Under the pieces are notes generated by a model. It was given only the letters and a program-made list of their open reading frames with translations. It had not been told where the DNA came from and did no database searches. Below are positions 1 to 5,887 of a stretch of DNA of 6,247 bases, piece by piece. The position numbers and the translations under genes are program-made. Source of the DNA: an uncultured Bacteroidota bacterium (lineage in GTDB: Bacteria > Bacteroidota > Bacteroidia > UKL13-3); assembly GCA_903907885.1 (NCBI GenBank), contig CAIVPY010000510.1:1-6247 (forward strand). Reading direction: 5' to 3'. Position 1 is the first letter of the stretch; the number at the start of each line of letters is the position of its first letter.

Positions 1-1451
1 ATACTAAAGGGGCATTTAGTACAGACTCTATTAGAGTAGCACTTAACATGGCTGAATTGGCTAACTCAACCAAATATTATAACCTAGCTGCCAATACTAC
101 TGATTGGAAAGAAGTTTCAACCATGGTATATATTGATCCAAAAGCAACGCGAGTTACTATGCAAGTTTTTTCATTAAGAGGCAATAATACAACAGGTCTT
201 GTTAAATTAAGTGGAGTGCAATTGAGAAAACTATCAAACATTAAGGTAGCTAAATTTAAGAAAACTATCACAGCAGATAATAATTTTAATTCAATTGGAA
301 TTAATGAATTGGTTATTGATTCGGCATATTCAATGAAGGAGTTTAAGACTAAAATATATACTGCAAATAATATTTCGGCAACGCTCGATACAGTTAACGG
401 TAAAGTTACAATTGTTAAGCCTTCAATGTTTTGGGTTGGGATTGACTCTCTAAAAGTAGTTTGCCAAAATGGAGACAATACTAGTGATAGTAATTACGTT
501 TATTTTGAATCAAAATACCCAAGTTTATGTGCTGGAAACAAAATTATCCTAAGAAGCAATTCATACTATGGCAGTAACTTTAAATGGACAGATGGTAGTA
601 ATGAAATTGTAGCAGATTCAGTAACCTATACACCTACTCAATCTATTTGGTACAAAGTACAATATAAAGACAAATCAAATAACTCAATTTTTGATAGTAT
701 TTATGTGATGGTAGATACTCAAAAACCTATAATAACATTTTTAAGAGATACCGTTTTGTGTCAAAACAGCAGTGCTACTTTTACAATATCAAACAGTGGA
801 AGTATTTCTTGGTATGACAACTCTAATAAATTACTTGTTAATGGTAATACACTACAACTAAATAGTGTGAAAGAAAGTCAAAAGCTCTATATCATCAATA
901 AGATAAATAGTTGCGAAAGCAGAGATTCGATTTTTGTGAGTGTTCATCCTAATGTTATGTTATCTCAGAAAATAATAACAAAATCAGTAGTAAAAGGCAA
1001 TACGGCAAATTTTGATTTAGTAGTTCCTGTGTATGCAAGCGTAACATTACTTAACACACCATTCAATAAATTTACTTATCAAAATGGTATTGTTTTATTT
1101 GATCCTAAAACCAATTTTATCGGTAAAGATTCGGCATTGTTTTTAGTTAGTGATTCAAAGTGTGCGTTTGATAGTATTTGGCTAAAAGTATCAGTTGGAA
1201 ACACCTCCATTAATCAAGTAGAAAGTGAGTTGGTCAAAATATATCCTAACCCTGCTAAAGGAGACATAAATATTGATGTAAATAGCAATGGAATTCTAAG
1301 TGTTTATAATCTTTTAGGTCAATTGGTAATGCAATCGCCTTTTAACATTGGCAAAAATTATTTTAATATTTCGTCATTAAATAATGGCGTTTACACTTTA
1401 CAGTTATTAGTTGATGACAAAGTATTGATTAGAACTTTGGTTAAAGAATAA
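1..1451 (+). CDS. Secreted multidomain protein, Ig-like modules plus T9SS type A C-terminal sorting domain (5' end outside window)
   Basis: The reading frame is open from base 3 with no stop or convincing start before the ATG at 48, so this is the C-terminal 482 residues of a longer protein. Residues 1 to about 80 resemble the end of a jelly-roll or carbohydrate-binding-like module (W35, then alternating hydrophobic strands). Three or four beta-rich Ig-like modules follow. Two begin with LC motifs (visible residues 175-176 and 252-253), and several end in a recurring DSI-aromatic strand (near 231, 308 and 390). The last ~70 residues are a T9SS type A sorting domain: KIYPNP at 412-417, then VYNLLGQ, then NNGVYTLQL, with a basic C-terminus. 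In the known family this domain directs export across the outer membrane by the type IX system and is then removed or used for surface anchoring. Surface location is therefore well supported. The catalytic or adhesive role lies upstream, outside the window, and cannot be judged. It ends at TAA 1449-1451, just before a strong hairpin. Confidence 0.9.
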   Translation, partial: TKGAFSTDSIRVALNMAELANSTKYYNLAANTTDWKEVSTMVYIDPKATRVTMQVFSLRGNNTTGLVKLSGVQLRKLSNIKVAKFKKTITADNNFNSIGINELVIDSAYSMKEFKTKIYTANNISATLDTVNGKVTIVKPSMFWVGIDSLKVVCQNGDNTSDSNYVYFESKYPSLCAGNKIILRSNSYYGSNFKWTDGSNEIVADSVTYTPTQSIWYKVQYKDKSNNSIFDSIYVMVDTQKPIITFLRDTVLCQNSSATFTISNSGSISWYDNSNKLLVNGNTLQLNSVKESQKLYIINKINSCESRDSIFVSVHPNVMLSQKIITKSVVKGNTANFDLVVPVYASVTLLNTPFNKFTYQNGIVLFDPKTNFIGKDSALFLVSDSKCAFDSIWLKVSVGNTSINQVESELVKIYPNPAKGDINIDVNSNGILSVYNLLGQLVMQSPFNIGKNYFNISSLNNGVYTLQLLVDDKVLIRTLVKE

Positions 1452-1469
1452 GCAACAAATTAAACAATA

Positions 1470-1508
1470 AAAAAAGCCTCACTAATATAAAATTGGTGAG
1501 GCTTTTTT
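1470..1508. terminator. Bidirectional intrinsic terminator between convergent genes
   Basis: An 11-bp stem pairs 1476-1486 (GCCTCACTAAT) with 1492-1502, with one G-T wobble and a five-base AT loop. It is flanked by A6 at 1470-1475 and T6 at 1503-1508. The tails give a U-run after the hairpin on either strand. The hairpin lies 18 bases after the stop of the + strand T9SS cargo gene and 12 bases after the stop of the - strand DUF6624-like gene, which is the position expected for a shared terminator. Confidence 0.9.
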
Positions 1509-1520
1509 ACAATCAATAAC

Positions 1521-2504
1521 TTACTCTTTGTAGTTTGATGGCAATGGTTTACCTGACAAAACACACTGTTGTTTCAATGACATCAAACCAATTTCCTTTC
1601 TGCGTTTTTCTACATTCTCAATATCTTGAATGGTAAATTTATAAAACTGATTTACACCATATAGTGATGTTTTGTTAATGCTTAATGAATAATCTGTAGC
1701 ATAAGCATAATGCCAAGGGCTAAATTCTCCGATAGATATTTGCGCTAGCAAAACAGAGTCTAAGTATCTGAATTTTTCTCTGTTAAATGCATTAAGGGAA
1801 TCTGTTTTATCATTATAATTATATTGGTGCAAAATTATGGTGTGCATATAATCTTTGCCTCCTAATTTTGACCGACCAGGAAACCCATTGCTTACAATGA
1901 ATTTTTTCAATCTTACAAAGTTAAAACTATCGGTATATTCAATTAAAGCAGGTTTAAAAAGCTTGAATACAGAATCAGAAACATATGTTCTAATAACCTT
2001 ATTAAAACCACCTCTAATATACTGATCAGTTGCATCAATACTACGAATAAACCCATATACCGAAGCGTCAATGGTCATTCTATTTTGGCTTTCCCACTCT
2101 TTTTTCTGCTTACTATATTTTTTGCCAAAACTAGTTTTTAAAAAAATATTAAAAGTAGAATCGAATAATTCATCACTATACCATCCTGTCTTTATTAATT
2201 TTTCTTTTAGTAAAGCATATACTTTTTGGGGAATATTTAATTTTAGTGCAGCCTTAATTGATTCTGTGTAGTCGTCTTCAAAACCAATATTTGTAGAAAA
2301 GGCTTCCTCATATTTTTCTAAAGCAGTTTTGTAGTCTTTATTAAATGATAGCAGTTTGGCTTCATTTGTTAATTCGTAATAGGCTCGATAAGAATTTGAA
2401 TTACTTTGAGCTAATATATTATTTGAAATGATTACCATTAAAGCAAGAAAAAAGAAGCTGGTACATGATTTAGCAAGCATATTTTGATTTATTTTATTAA
2501 TCAT
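1521..2504 (-). CDS. Secreted DUF6624-like protein with helical, TPR-like N-terminal region
   Basis: A 327-residue protein of unknown function. Residues 1-33 form a signal peptide (hydrophobic stretch 17-31, likely cleavage after ILAQ), so it is exported. Residues 38 to about 135 are helical and contain a TPR-like pair (AKLLSFNKDYKTALEKYEEA, 49-68). Residues 150-315 carry the pattern I know from DUF6624: D157/D160-Q161...R164, N195..RLKKFI, NGFPG at 206-210 followed by LGG, a histidine at 226, an alanine/aspartate segment YATD 268-271, YG at 282-283, and the closing RRKEIGL at 301-307. The family has no established activity. The conserved His, Asp and Arg residues would suit an enzyme, but that is inference. 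The start is ATG at 2502-2504. A second ATG at codon 9 would still leave a usable signal peptide. No Shine-Dalgarno sequence is visible. It is transcribed alone: upstream it diverges from the acyltransferase gene, and downstream it ends at the shared hairpin. Confidence 0.85.
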   Translation of the reverse strand: MINKINQNMLAKSCTSFFFLALMVIISNNILAQSNSNSYRAYYELTNEAKLLSFNKDYKTALEKYEEAFSTNIGFEDDYTESIKAALKLNIPQKVYALLKEKLIKTGWYSDELFDSTFNIFLKTSFGKKYSKQKKEWESQNRMTIDASVYGFIRSIDATDQYIRGGFNKVIRTYVSDSVFKLFKPALIEYTDSFNFVRLKKFIVSNGFPGRSKLGGKDYMHTIILHQYNYNDKTDSLNAFNREKFRYLDSVLLAQISIGEFSPWHYAYATDYSLSINKTSLYGVNQFYKFTIQDIENVEKRRKEIGLMSLKQQCVLSGKPLPSNYKE

Positions 2505-2533
2505 ATAATTAAAGATTATTATAGTTTTAAACG

Positions 2534-2563
2534 CAATCTATAACTATCTATTAAAAATACAAA
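2534..2563 (-). promoter_or_regulatory. Candidate Bacteroidota-type promoter for the DUF6624-like gene
   Basis: Reading the minus strand, TTTG (2563 to 2560) is followed after 19 bases by TAGATTG (2540 to 2534), one T short of the TAnnTTTG -7 consensus. Transcription would begin near 2527 and leave a leader of about 20 bases before the ATG at 2504. The spacing is good but the -7 box is imperfect, so this is only a candidate in an AT-rich region where chance matches are common. Confidence 0.3.
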
Positions 2564-2652
2564 TACGAATGAAAGTTCAAAATCTATTTTGTAAAAAAAG
2601 TATGTAATATTTTCGAGTTTAGATAAAGGGGATAAACATTTATTTATAGAAA

Positions 2653-2660
2653 TAGCTTTG
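2653..2660 (+). promoter_or_regulatory. TAnnTTTG match just upstream of the acyltransferase start
   Basis: TAGCTTTG matches the Bacteroidota -7 consensus exactly, but no TTTG or TTG -33 element lies 17-23 bases upstream. If it were used, transcription would start near 2667, after the TTG at 2663, and translation would have to begin at TTG 2690 or ATG 2738. A weaker alternative is TTTG 2588-2591, then 16 bases, then TATTTTCG 2608-2615, which would allow the longer protein. The rest of the 158-base divergent intergenic region holds a purine-rich patch at 2620-2634 and no stable hairpin that I can see. Confidence 0.2.
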
Positions 2661-2662
2661 AT

Positions 2663-3814
2663 TTGCTTCCAGAATTATTTAAAATAGTATTGAACATACA
2701 ACTTAAGATAGATAAAAATATTGCTTCGTGTAATGAAATGTGGGATGATTTTTTACCCGAAAATCATCATTTGAAAAGTTGTCATCTACAGGCATTTGAA
2801 AACGCAAATATTGAGGATGTCGAGAATTTTTACATTCAAATAATTCAAAAAAACAAATTGATTGGATTGCTATATCTTCAACAGTTTCAATTTCAACATA
2901 AGCACCTTAATTTTAATGGAAACCAACAAATTTTATCATTTTTAATAAAGGTTCTGCTACCAGCTAAAATTCCATTATTGGTTTGTGGGCATTTATTCAG
3001 GATAAATTTTCAAGGTTTTTATTTTAAAAAGGCAGACCACAAATCACTTGTTTTTGATGCTGTTAAGCTATTTACTAAACAAAGTAAATATTGCACACCT
3101 AAAGGCATTATTGTAAAAGATTGCGAAGATGTTTTTATCGAACAAAAATGTAAACTATTTGGTTACCATTTTTTCAATGGTGATGTTACAATGGAGTTGC
3201 AAAGAAGAGCTCATTGGAAATCGTTTAACGATTATTTGGCCGACCTAAATAAGAAATATTTACAAAGAGCTAAAAAAATATTGTTAGCAATCGAAGGAAT
3301 TGAAATCATGGAGTTAAAGCTTGAACAGATTATAAATGAAGCAAACTCAATCAATCGCTTATATTTAAATGTACTTAGTAAGCAGACAGTGAAATTAGGT
3401 ATTATTAATGCTAATTACTTTGTAGAGTTGAAAAGAGATTTAGGTAATAAATTTGAATTCCATGCTCTTTATAAAAATAATAGAATGCTGGGGTTTTATA
3501 CTTTTATTTTCTATGAATCTAATAAGATGGAGACCCATTATATTGGTTTAGATTATGAAGAAAATAAGAAGCACCAAATATATTTTAATATATTGTTTAA
3601 GGGCGTGCAAAAAATGATTGATGGGCAATACAACAATTTAGAATTAGGTAGAACAGCACGAGATGCTAAAGCCAATATAGGTGCTAACCCCAAACAAATA
3701 TTTAATTATATTAGCGTAAGAAACCCCCTCATGAAAATCACTCTTAATCATTTCTTAAACAAGTTCAATCGGATAGAAAACATGAATCCTGTTAGTCGAT
3801 CTCCTTTGAAATGA
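2663..3814 (+). CDS. GNAT-fold (FemAB-like / Acetyltransf_6-like) acyltransferase
   Basis: A 383-residue protein of the GNAT-superfamily group that includes FemAB-like and BioF2-like enzymes, common in Bacteroidota as 'GNAT family N-acetyltransferase'. The N-terminal half (27-180) is a degenerate acyltransferase-like lobe. The C-terminal half carries the recognisable pattern: W185-SFNDYL, KKYLQRAKK (197-205), LYLNV at 233-237, the strand LGFYTFIF (276-283), HYIGLDY (292-298), a segment with Y307, and the near-invariant LGRTARDAKANIGANP (328-343). No signal peptide or membrane segment is evident, so it is probably cytoplasmic. The acyl donor and acceptor are unknown; relatives act on amino groups of cell-wall or lipid precursors. 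No ATG occurs before codon 26 (2738). TTG 2663 was chosen because the frame is open back to 2636 and because residues just before W27 look like family sequence. TTG 2690 is also possible. The last residues (372-383) look non-conserved. It ends 5 bases from a convergent gene. Confidence 0.8.
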   Translation: MLPELFKIVLNIQLKIDKNIASCNEMWDDFLPENHHLKSCHLQAFENANIEDVENFYIQIIQKNKLIGLLYLQQFQFQHKHLNFNGNQQILSFLIKVLLPAKIPLLVCGHLFRINFQGFYFKKADHKSLVFDAVKLFTKQSKYCTPKGIIVKDCEDVFIEQKCKLFGYHFFNGDVTMELQRRAHWKSFNDYLADLNKKYLQRAKKILLAIEGIEIMELKLEQIINEANSINRLYLNVLSKQTVKLGIINANYFVELKRDLGNKFEFHALYKNNRMLGFYTFIFYESNKMETHYIGLDYEENKKHQIYFNILFKGVQKMIDGQYNNLELGRTARDAKANIGANPKQIFNYISVRNPLMKITLNHFLNKFNRIENMNPVSRSPLK

Positions 3815-3819
3815 TTTAT

Positions 3820-4365
3820 TTAATCGAATGCGTGAGCATAGGTTATTACTGGAACAGGAAGTGGGACAATTTCTCCATTGGCACCTGCAGCACCTAAATG
3901 AAATGACCAAGCATTTGCATTACGCTGATTCTCGACTCTTATACCTGGCATTAAAAAGAAAAAATTCATGTTACCTGCATTGAAGATAAATGAATCAAAA
4001 ACAAAGAATGATGATTTTGAAATACCTGCCATACCACCTATAGAAACAACAAATTTTCCCCCTGAACCTGAATTTTCAATAGACATGTTAGGATAACCAC
4101 CTGTTAATGTAAAATTATTTCTTCTTCCTCCAAAAGTTAATGAACCGTAAGGTACTGTGATAAAACCTGTTGATGGCTTAAAAAGCAAAAGTGGGCCAGC
4201 AAGTAAACCTAATCCGAGATGTAAATCTTTTTGTATTTCCTTAGAATATTTTAAACTTAGTAAAAAAGGAGCACCATAGAAAGATGTCATTGCGCCAATT
4301 GATACTTCATTTGAGACTGCATATTCTACGTCATAAAAAATAAAATGTATGGAAATAGGCATCAC
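3820..4365 (-). CDS. C-terminal part of the split exported protein (glycine-rich beta domain)
   Basis: This frame encodes 181 residues if read from the GTG at 4363-4365, but the first ten (MMPISIHFIF) are probably out-of-frame readthrough and the true protein sequence begins at YDVEYAV. From there it is a string of short amphipathic and glycine-rich strands: SNEVSIGAMT, LGLGLLAGPLLL, GSLTFGGRRNNFTLTGG, FVVSIGGMAGIS, FFFLMPGIRV and WSFHLGAAGA. It ends in VITYAHAFD with an aromatic residue near the C-terminus. The alternating pattern suits an outer-membrane beta-barrel or a related beta-sheet fold, which is inference. It has no signal peptide of its own, so as a free product it would be unlikely to be exported. 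The TAA at 3822-3820 is 5 bases from the stop of the convergent acyltransferase gene, and no terminator hairpin is visible between them. Confidence 0.7.
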   Translation of the reverse strand: MMPISIHFIFYDVEYAVSNEVSIGAMTSFYGAPFLLSLKYSKEIQKDLHLGLGLLAGPLLLFKPSTGFITVPYGSLTFGGRRNNFTLTGGYPNMSIENSGSGGKFVVSIGGMAGISKSSFFVFDSFIFNAGNMNFFFLMPGIRVENQRNANAWSFHLGAAGANGEIVPLPVPVITYAHAFD

Positions 4366-4717
4366 CTTTTTTCATTGGTAAGCCATTTGTAGTAAAGGCA
4401 TGTCTTGTTGAAAATAGACTTTCAGGTTTGTACATACCATTCACAAAACTACCAGCTTCAACTTCCTTCATAGATTCAATATCATATTTTGGAATTCGAA
4501 TCTTACCCATATTAATATCACTTGATTGAAGAAATATTCCATTTTCATTATCTTCTATTATAGTACCAGTTAATACCCTGCCGTTAACAGTCTTAATAAT
4601 ATAAATTTTTTTAACCTTGCTTATTGAGTATTGTGAGGAATCAGTTTGAGCAAAAGAGAAATTGCTCACTATGTTAATAATAATTACAAATAGTAAAGAA
4701 GCAAATGTTTTTTTCAT
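4331..4717 (-). CDS. N-terminal part of the split exported protein (signal peptide plus small beta domain)
   Basis: The frame gives 128 residues. Residues 1-23 form a clear signal peptide (MKKTF, hydrophobic core 8-18, likely cleavage after SFA at 23 before QTDSSQ). Residues 37-86 make a small beta domain of the 'V-NGR-V-L-TGTI-IEDNENGIFLQS...GKIRIPKYDIESMKEV' type, seen at the start of exported Bacteroidota proteins of unknown function. Residues 100-121 (ESLFSTRHAFTTNG, then LPMKKGDA) lead into the region where related proteins continue into a beta-rich C-terminal domain. Here the frame ends at TGA after HTFYFL, right after a T6 run on the coding strand. The start is ATG at 4715-4717, preceded by an AT-rich leader without Shine-Dalgarno, as is usual in this phylum. 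If translated as it stands, it would be a truncated exported protein. Confidence 0.75.
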   Translation of the reverse strand: MKKTFASLLFVIIINIVSNFSFAQTDSSQYSISKVKKIYIIKTVNGRVLTGTIIEDNENGIFLQSSDINMGKIRIPKYDIESMKEVEAGSFVNGMYKPESLFSTRHAFTTNGLPMKKGDAYFHTFYFL

Positions 4718-4736
4718 AGTTAAAAAGTTTCAAGAA

Positions 4737-4766
4737 CAAATTTATATAAAATCTCATTATTACAAA
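4737..4766 (-). promoter_or_regulatory. Bacteroidota-type promoter of the split exported-protein gene
   Basis: On the minus strand a TTTG element (4766 to 4763) is followed after 18 bases by TAAATTTG (4744 to 4737), an exact match to the TAnnTTTG -7 consensus. Transcription would begin around 4730, giving a leader of about a dozen bases before the ATG at 4717. It lies in the 66-base gap after the glycosyltransferase gene, so the split gene can be expressed independently of the unit upstream. Confidence 0.5.
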
Positions 4767-4783
4767 TAATTAATTTATTTTAT

Positions 4784-5887
4784 TTACTGATTTGCTGTAT
4801 AAACTTTAAGCAAAACTTCCTCCTCTTTCTCCCAACAAAAATCTTCTTTGGCTTTTAGGCAATTCTCTTTTAGTTTTTTGTATAGTTCTTCATCATTCAA
4901 TAATAAATTCATTGAATGGGCAATTTCATTCACTTCACAAGATGACAAAATAGTACAATTGTATTGTTGGTTTATTGCTTGGTATTCGGGGAAATTAGCA
5001 GAAATACATGGTATGCCTTGCTGCATATAATCAAAAAATTTATTGGCTAATGAGTAATAGTAACTCAAACCAATAGGTTGCAATAAATTCAAACCAATAT
5101 ATGCCTCTTGGGTAATGGCTTTTAATTCTGTTGGCTTTTTATAACCCAAAAATTTCACCTTTTCACTTAGTTGATTTTCGCTTACCAATTGCGTCAATTC
5201 ATTCATTAAATCTCCATCTCCTGCCAACCATAATTCAGCATTTACTTGTTTCATGGCAAGTATGCTTTCTTCAATGCCTCGTCCATGGTTCATGGCACCT
5301 TGGTAGAGGATGATTTTTTGATGTATTGATTTTTGAATTTGTTGATTTGACACTGTGATTGAAAAGGGAACATTTCTGATACATGAAAAGTGAATGCCAT
5401 ATTTTTTGCCCATTAATTCGGCTAACATCGGACCAACTGTATAGGCTGCTTTTGCTTTGGGAATGCATAGCTCTGAAATGGCTTCCCATATCCATTTAAT
5501 AATAGGTCGGTTTACAATTTCTGGTGATTCGGTATAGTATTCGTGGGCATCAAAAACCAAGGTTTTGTTTTTAATTTTGGCTGCTATGGTGCAAGCCAAT
5601 AAGGTGTCTACATCAACAGCTGAAATAATATCGGCTTCGTGTTTGAGAAGAAATAGAAACAAACGAATATTAAACTCCAAGTAAAAGAGTATTCCTTTCT
5701 CAAATTTACATGCAATACGTCTTTGCTTAAAGGTATGTTCATCCAAGGGAATGGATTTGTTTCTCAATCGCCCAATCAACTCCACCTCAAACCCATTTGC
5801 TGCCATTGAAGTGCATATTCGTTGCATCCTTTGGTCGTAACTCAGGTCGGTTGTTGCTGTGAAAACTATTTTCTTTTTTCTATCCAC
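4784..5887 (-). CDS. GT4-like (GT-B fold) glycosyltransferase
   Basis: A 367-residue glycosyltransferase of the GT1/GT4 type, of usual length for the family. It is expected to move a sugar from a nucleotide-sugar donor onto a cell-surface glycan or other acceptor; the specific sugar and acceptor cannot be read from sequence. The N-terminal acceptor lobe has DLSYDQRMQRI (14-24), the G-x-EVELIGR strand (32-40) and FDAHEYYTESPE (112-123). The donor lobe starts at ILYQGAMNHGRGIE (193-206), continues with LWLAGDGDL (219-227) and VKFLGYK (244-250), and contains SLANKFFDYMQQGIPCISANF (279-299), the region that binds the nucleotide-sugar in relatives. The classical first glutamate of the EX7E motif is replaced in this subgroup-like segment. 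No membrane segment is strong, so it is probably cytoplasmic or peripheral on the inner membrane. The start is GTG 5887-5885. No in-frame ATG lies upstream before a TAA, and the next ATG (codon 21) would remove the DLSYDQR motif. It overlaps recQ by 22 bases. Confidence 0.9.
   Translation of the reverse strand: MDRKKKIVFTATTDLSYDQRMQRICTSMAANGFEVELIGRLRNKSIPLDEHTFKQRRIACKFEKGILFYLEFNIRLFLFLLKHEADIISAVDVDTLLACTIAAKIKNKTLVFDAHEYYTESPEIVNRPIIKWIWEAISELCIPKAKAAYTVGPMLAELMGKKYGIHFSCIRNVPFSITVSNQQIQKSIHQKIILYQGAMNHGRGIEESILAMKQVNAELWLAGDGDLMNELTQLVSENQLSEKVKFLGYKKPTELKAITQEAYIGLNLLQPIGLSYYYSLANKFFDYMQQGIPCISANFPEYQAINQQYNCTILSSCEVNEIAHSMNLLLNDEELYKKLKENCLKAKEDFCWEKEEEVLLKVYTANQ

Larger units (their letters stand above)
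3820..4717 (-). pseudogene. Frameshifted gene for an exported, probably envelope-associated beta-rich protein (both halves)
   Basis: Two overlapping minus-strand frames (4717 to 4331 and 4365 to 3820) appear to be one gene. The upstream frame has the signal peptide and N-terminal domain and stops abruptly at TGA 4333-4331. The downstream frame has no sensible N-terminus but continues a beta-strand-rich domain. Removing one base from, or adding two bases to, the run of six A (plus strand 4335-4340) joins them into a single protein of about 298-299 residues. The junction then reads KKGDAYFHTFYF followed by YDVEYAVSNEVSIG. I recognise this arrangement from Bacteroidota hypothetical proteins, where a 'LKKGEGYYQN' segment runs directly into 'VNYG(V/I)T..FSIG'. 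The other six-base run in the overlap (T6 at 4367-4372) is a worse candidate, because a shift there would destroy the KKGDAY motif. The break may be a real mutation, a phase-variable site or a sequencing error. The sequence alone cannot decide. Confidence 0.75.

Noticed and set aside
77..478. Minus-strand open frame of 133 codons
   Set aside because: It lies entirely antisense to the well-supported T9SS cargo gene, has no recognisable domain, and would start inside that gene. Long antisense frames are expected by chance in AT-rich coding DNA with this codon use.
2071..2271. Plus-strand open frame of 66 codons with a hydrophobic, membrane-like product
   Set aside because: It is antisense to the DUF6624-like gene. 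The hydrophobic look comes from complementing Lys/Glu-rich helices, and there is no start signal.
4363..4365. GTG considered as a genuine start of an independent 181-residue protein
   Set aside because: The first ten residues read through the overlap out of frame and fit no family. The downstream sequence joins naturally to the upstream signal-peptide frame after a single-base change at 4335-4340.
4764..4780. Imperfect AT-only palindrome after the glycosyltransferase stop, considered as a terminator
   Set aside because: The arms contain no G-C pair and no separate U-run, so the hairpin would be very weak. It also overlaps the candidate promoter of the next gene.
5271..5495. Minus-strand 74-codon frame and plus-strand 60-codon frames within 4848-5313
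   Set aside because: All lie inside the glycosyltransferase gene, whose motifs cover the full region. None has a recognisable product.
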